Shown here piece by piece: positions 5,086-5,109 of a stretch of DNA of 5,109 bases (positions within the stretch are counted from its first letter, which is position 1; each line of letters starts with the position of its first letter). Position numbers and translations under genes: made by a program. Location of the stretch: assembly GCA_016287065.1 (NCBI GenBank), contig JAEEVB010000180.1, forward strand, positions 1 through 5,109, given 5' to 3'. The DNA comes from Muribaculaceae bacterium (GTDB lineage Bacteria > Bacteroidota > Bacteroidia > Bacteroidales > Muribaculaceae). Below the pieces are notes generated by a model. That model was not told the DNA's origin. It saw only the letters and a program-made list of their open reading frames with translations, and ran no database searches.

Positions 5086-5109
5086 ATGGGGCTAATGGGG
5101 CTAATAGGA
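5086..5109. repeat. 9-bp tandem array, ATGGGGCTA type, running off the window
   Basis: ATGGGGCTA occurs at 5086-5094 and 5095-5103, followed by ATAGGA (5104-5109), apparently the start of a third, slightly altered unit. The array probably continues past the end of the window. Confidence 0.75.

Larger units (their letters stand above)
4454..5109. other. Gene-free, repeat-rich intergenic region
   Basis: About 650 bp with no credible gene. The open frames on both strands translate the short repeats (for example GKNGK and NHEVLENHEVL patterns) and match nothing I know. The region is a mosaic of tandem repeats, mostly of 9-bp or 18-bp period, with a more complex block at about 4681-4860 that may be one copy of a dispersed intergenic repeat. 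That block has short inverted repeats: CGGCC-TGAT-GGCCG (4706-4719) and GCACG/CGTGC (4793-4797 and 4816-4820). No tRNA, rRNA or transposase is visible. Confidence 0.7.

Noticed and set aside
4454..5109. Mobile element with terminal inverted repeats or an attachment site
   Set aside because: No transposase, integrase, tRNA or flanking target duplication is visible; only short tandem and palindromic repeats are present.

Overview
The window looks like a chromosomal segment from the phylum Bacteroidota, most likely order Bacteroidales. The main evidence is three promoters matching the Bacteroidetes consensus (a TTTG-like -33 box, 19-20 bp, then TAnnTTTG), each placed just upstream of a gene. None of the genes has a strong Shine-Dalgarno sequence, and a cvpA-sufB-sufC gene order is present. 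A Muribaculaceae- or Prevotellaceae-like origin is a guess based on the style of the intergenic repeats.

Left part, minus strand (1-2173): an operon reads right to left from a clear promoter at 2142-2173. Its genes are cvpA (CvpA-family membrane protein, 1549-2115), sufB (Fe-S cluster scaffold subunit, 50-1531) and the first codons of sufC (start at position 10, the rest outside the window). SufB keeps all the cluster-assembly residues I could check.

Middle, plus strand (2242-3414): a divergent transcription unit with its own promoter, a five-codon upstream mini-ORF overlapping the start codon, one gene and a Rho-independent terminator. The 337-aa protein has an N-terminal GYF_2-type domain, a Gln/Pro/Tyr-rich linker encoded by seven 24-bp tandem repeats, one transmembrane helix, and an acidic C-terminal region. 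Its function is unknown.

Right of that, minus strand (3442-4438): a two-gene operon of small unrecognised proteins (151 and 146 aa), driven by a near-ideal promoter (TTTG, 20 bp, TATCTTTG). A 10-bp direct repeat flanks its -33 box. The 146-aa protein appears to contain an internal duplication, and the spacer between the genes is built of 7-bp telomere-like repeats.

The right end (about 4454-5109) has no credible gene. It holds several short tandem repeat families of different sequence, most with a 9-bp (or 18-bp) period, plus a 13-20-bp palindromic element in three copies. This repeat cluster and the repeat-bearing GYF protein are the most unusual things here. I did not find convincing evidence for a new defence, mobile or RNA-guided system.
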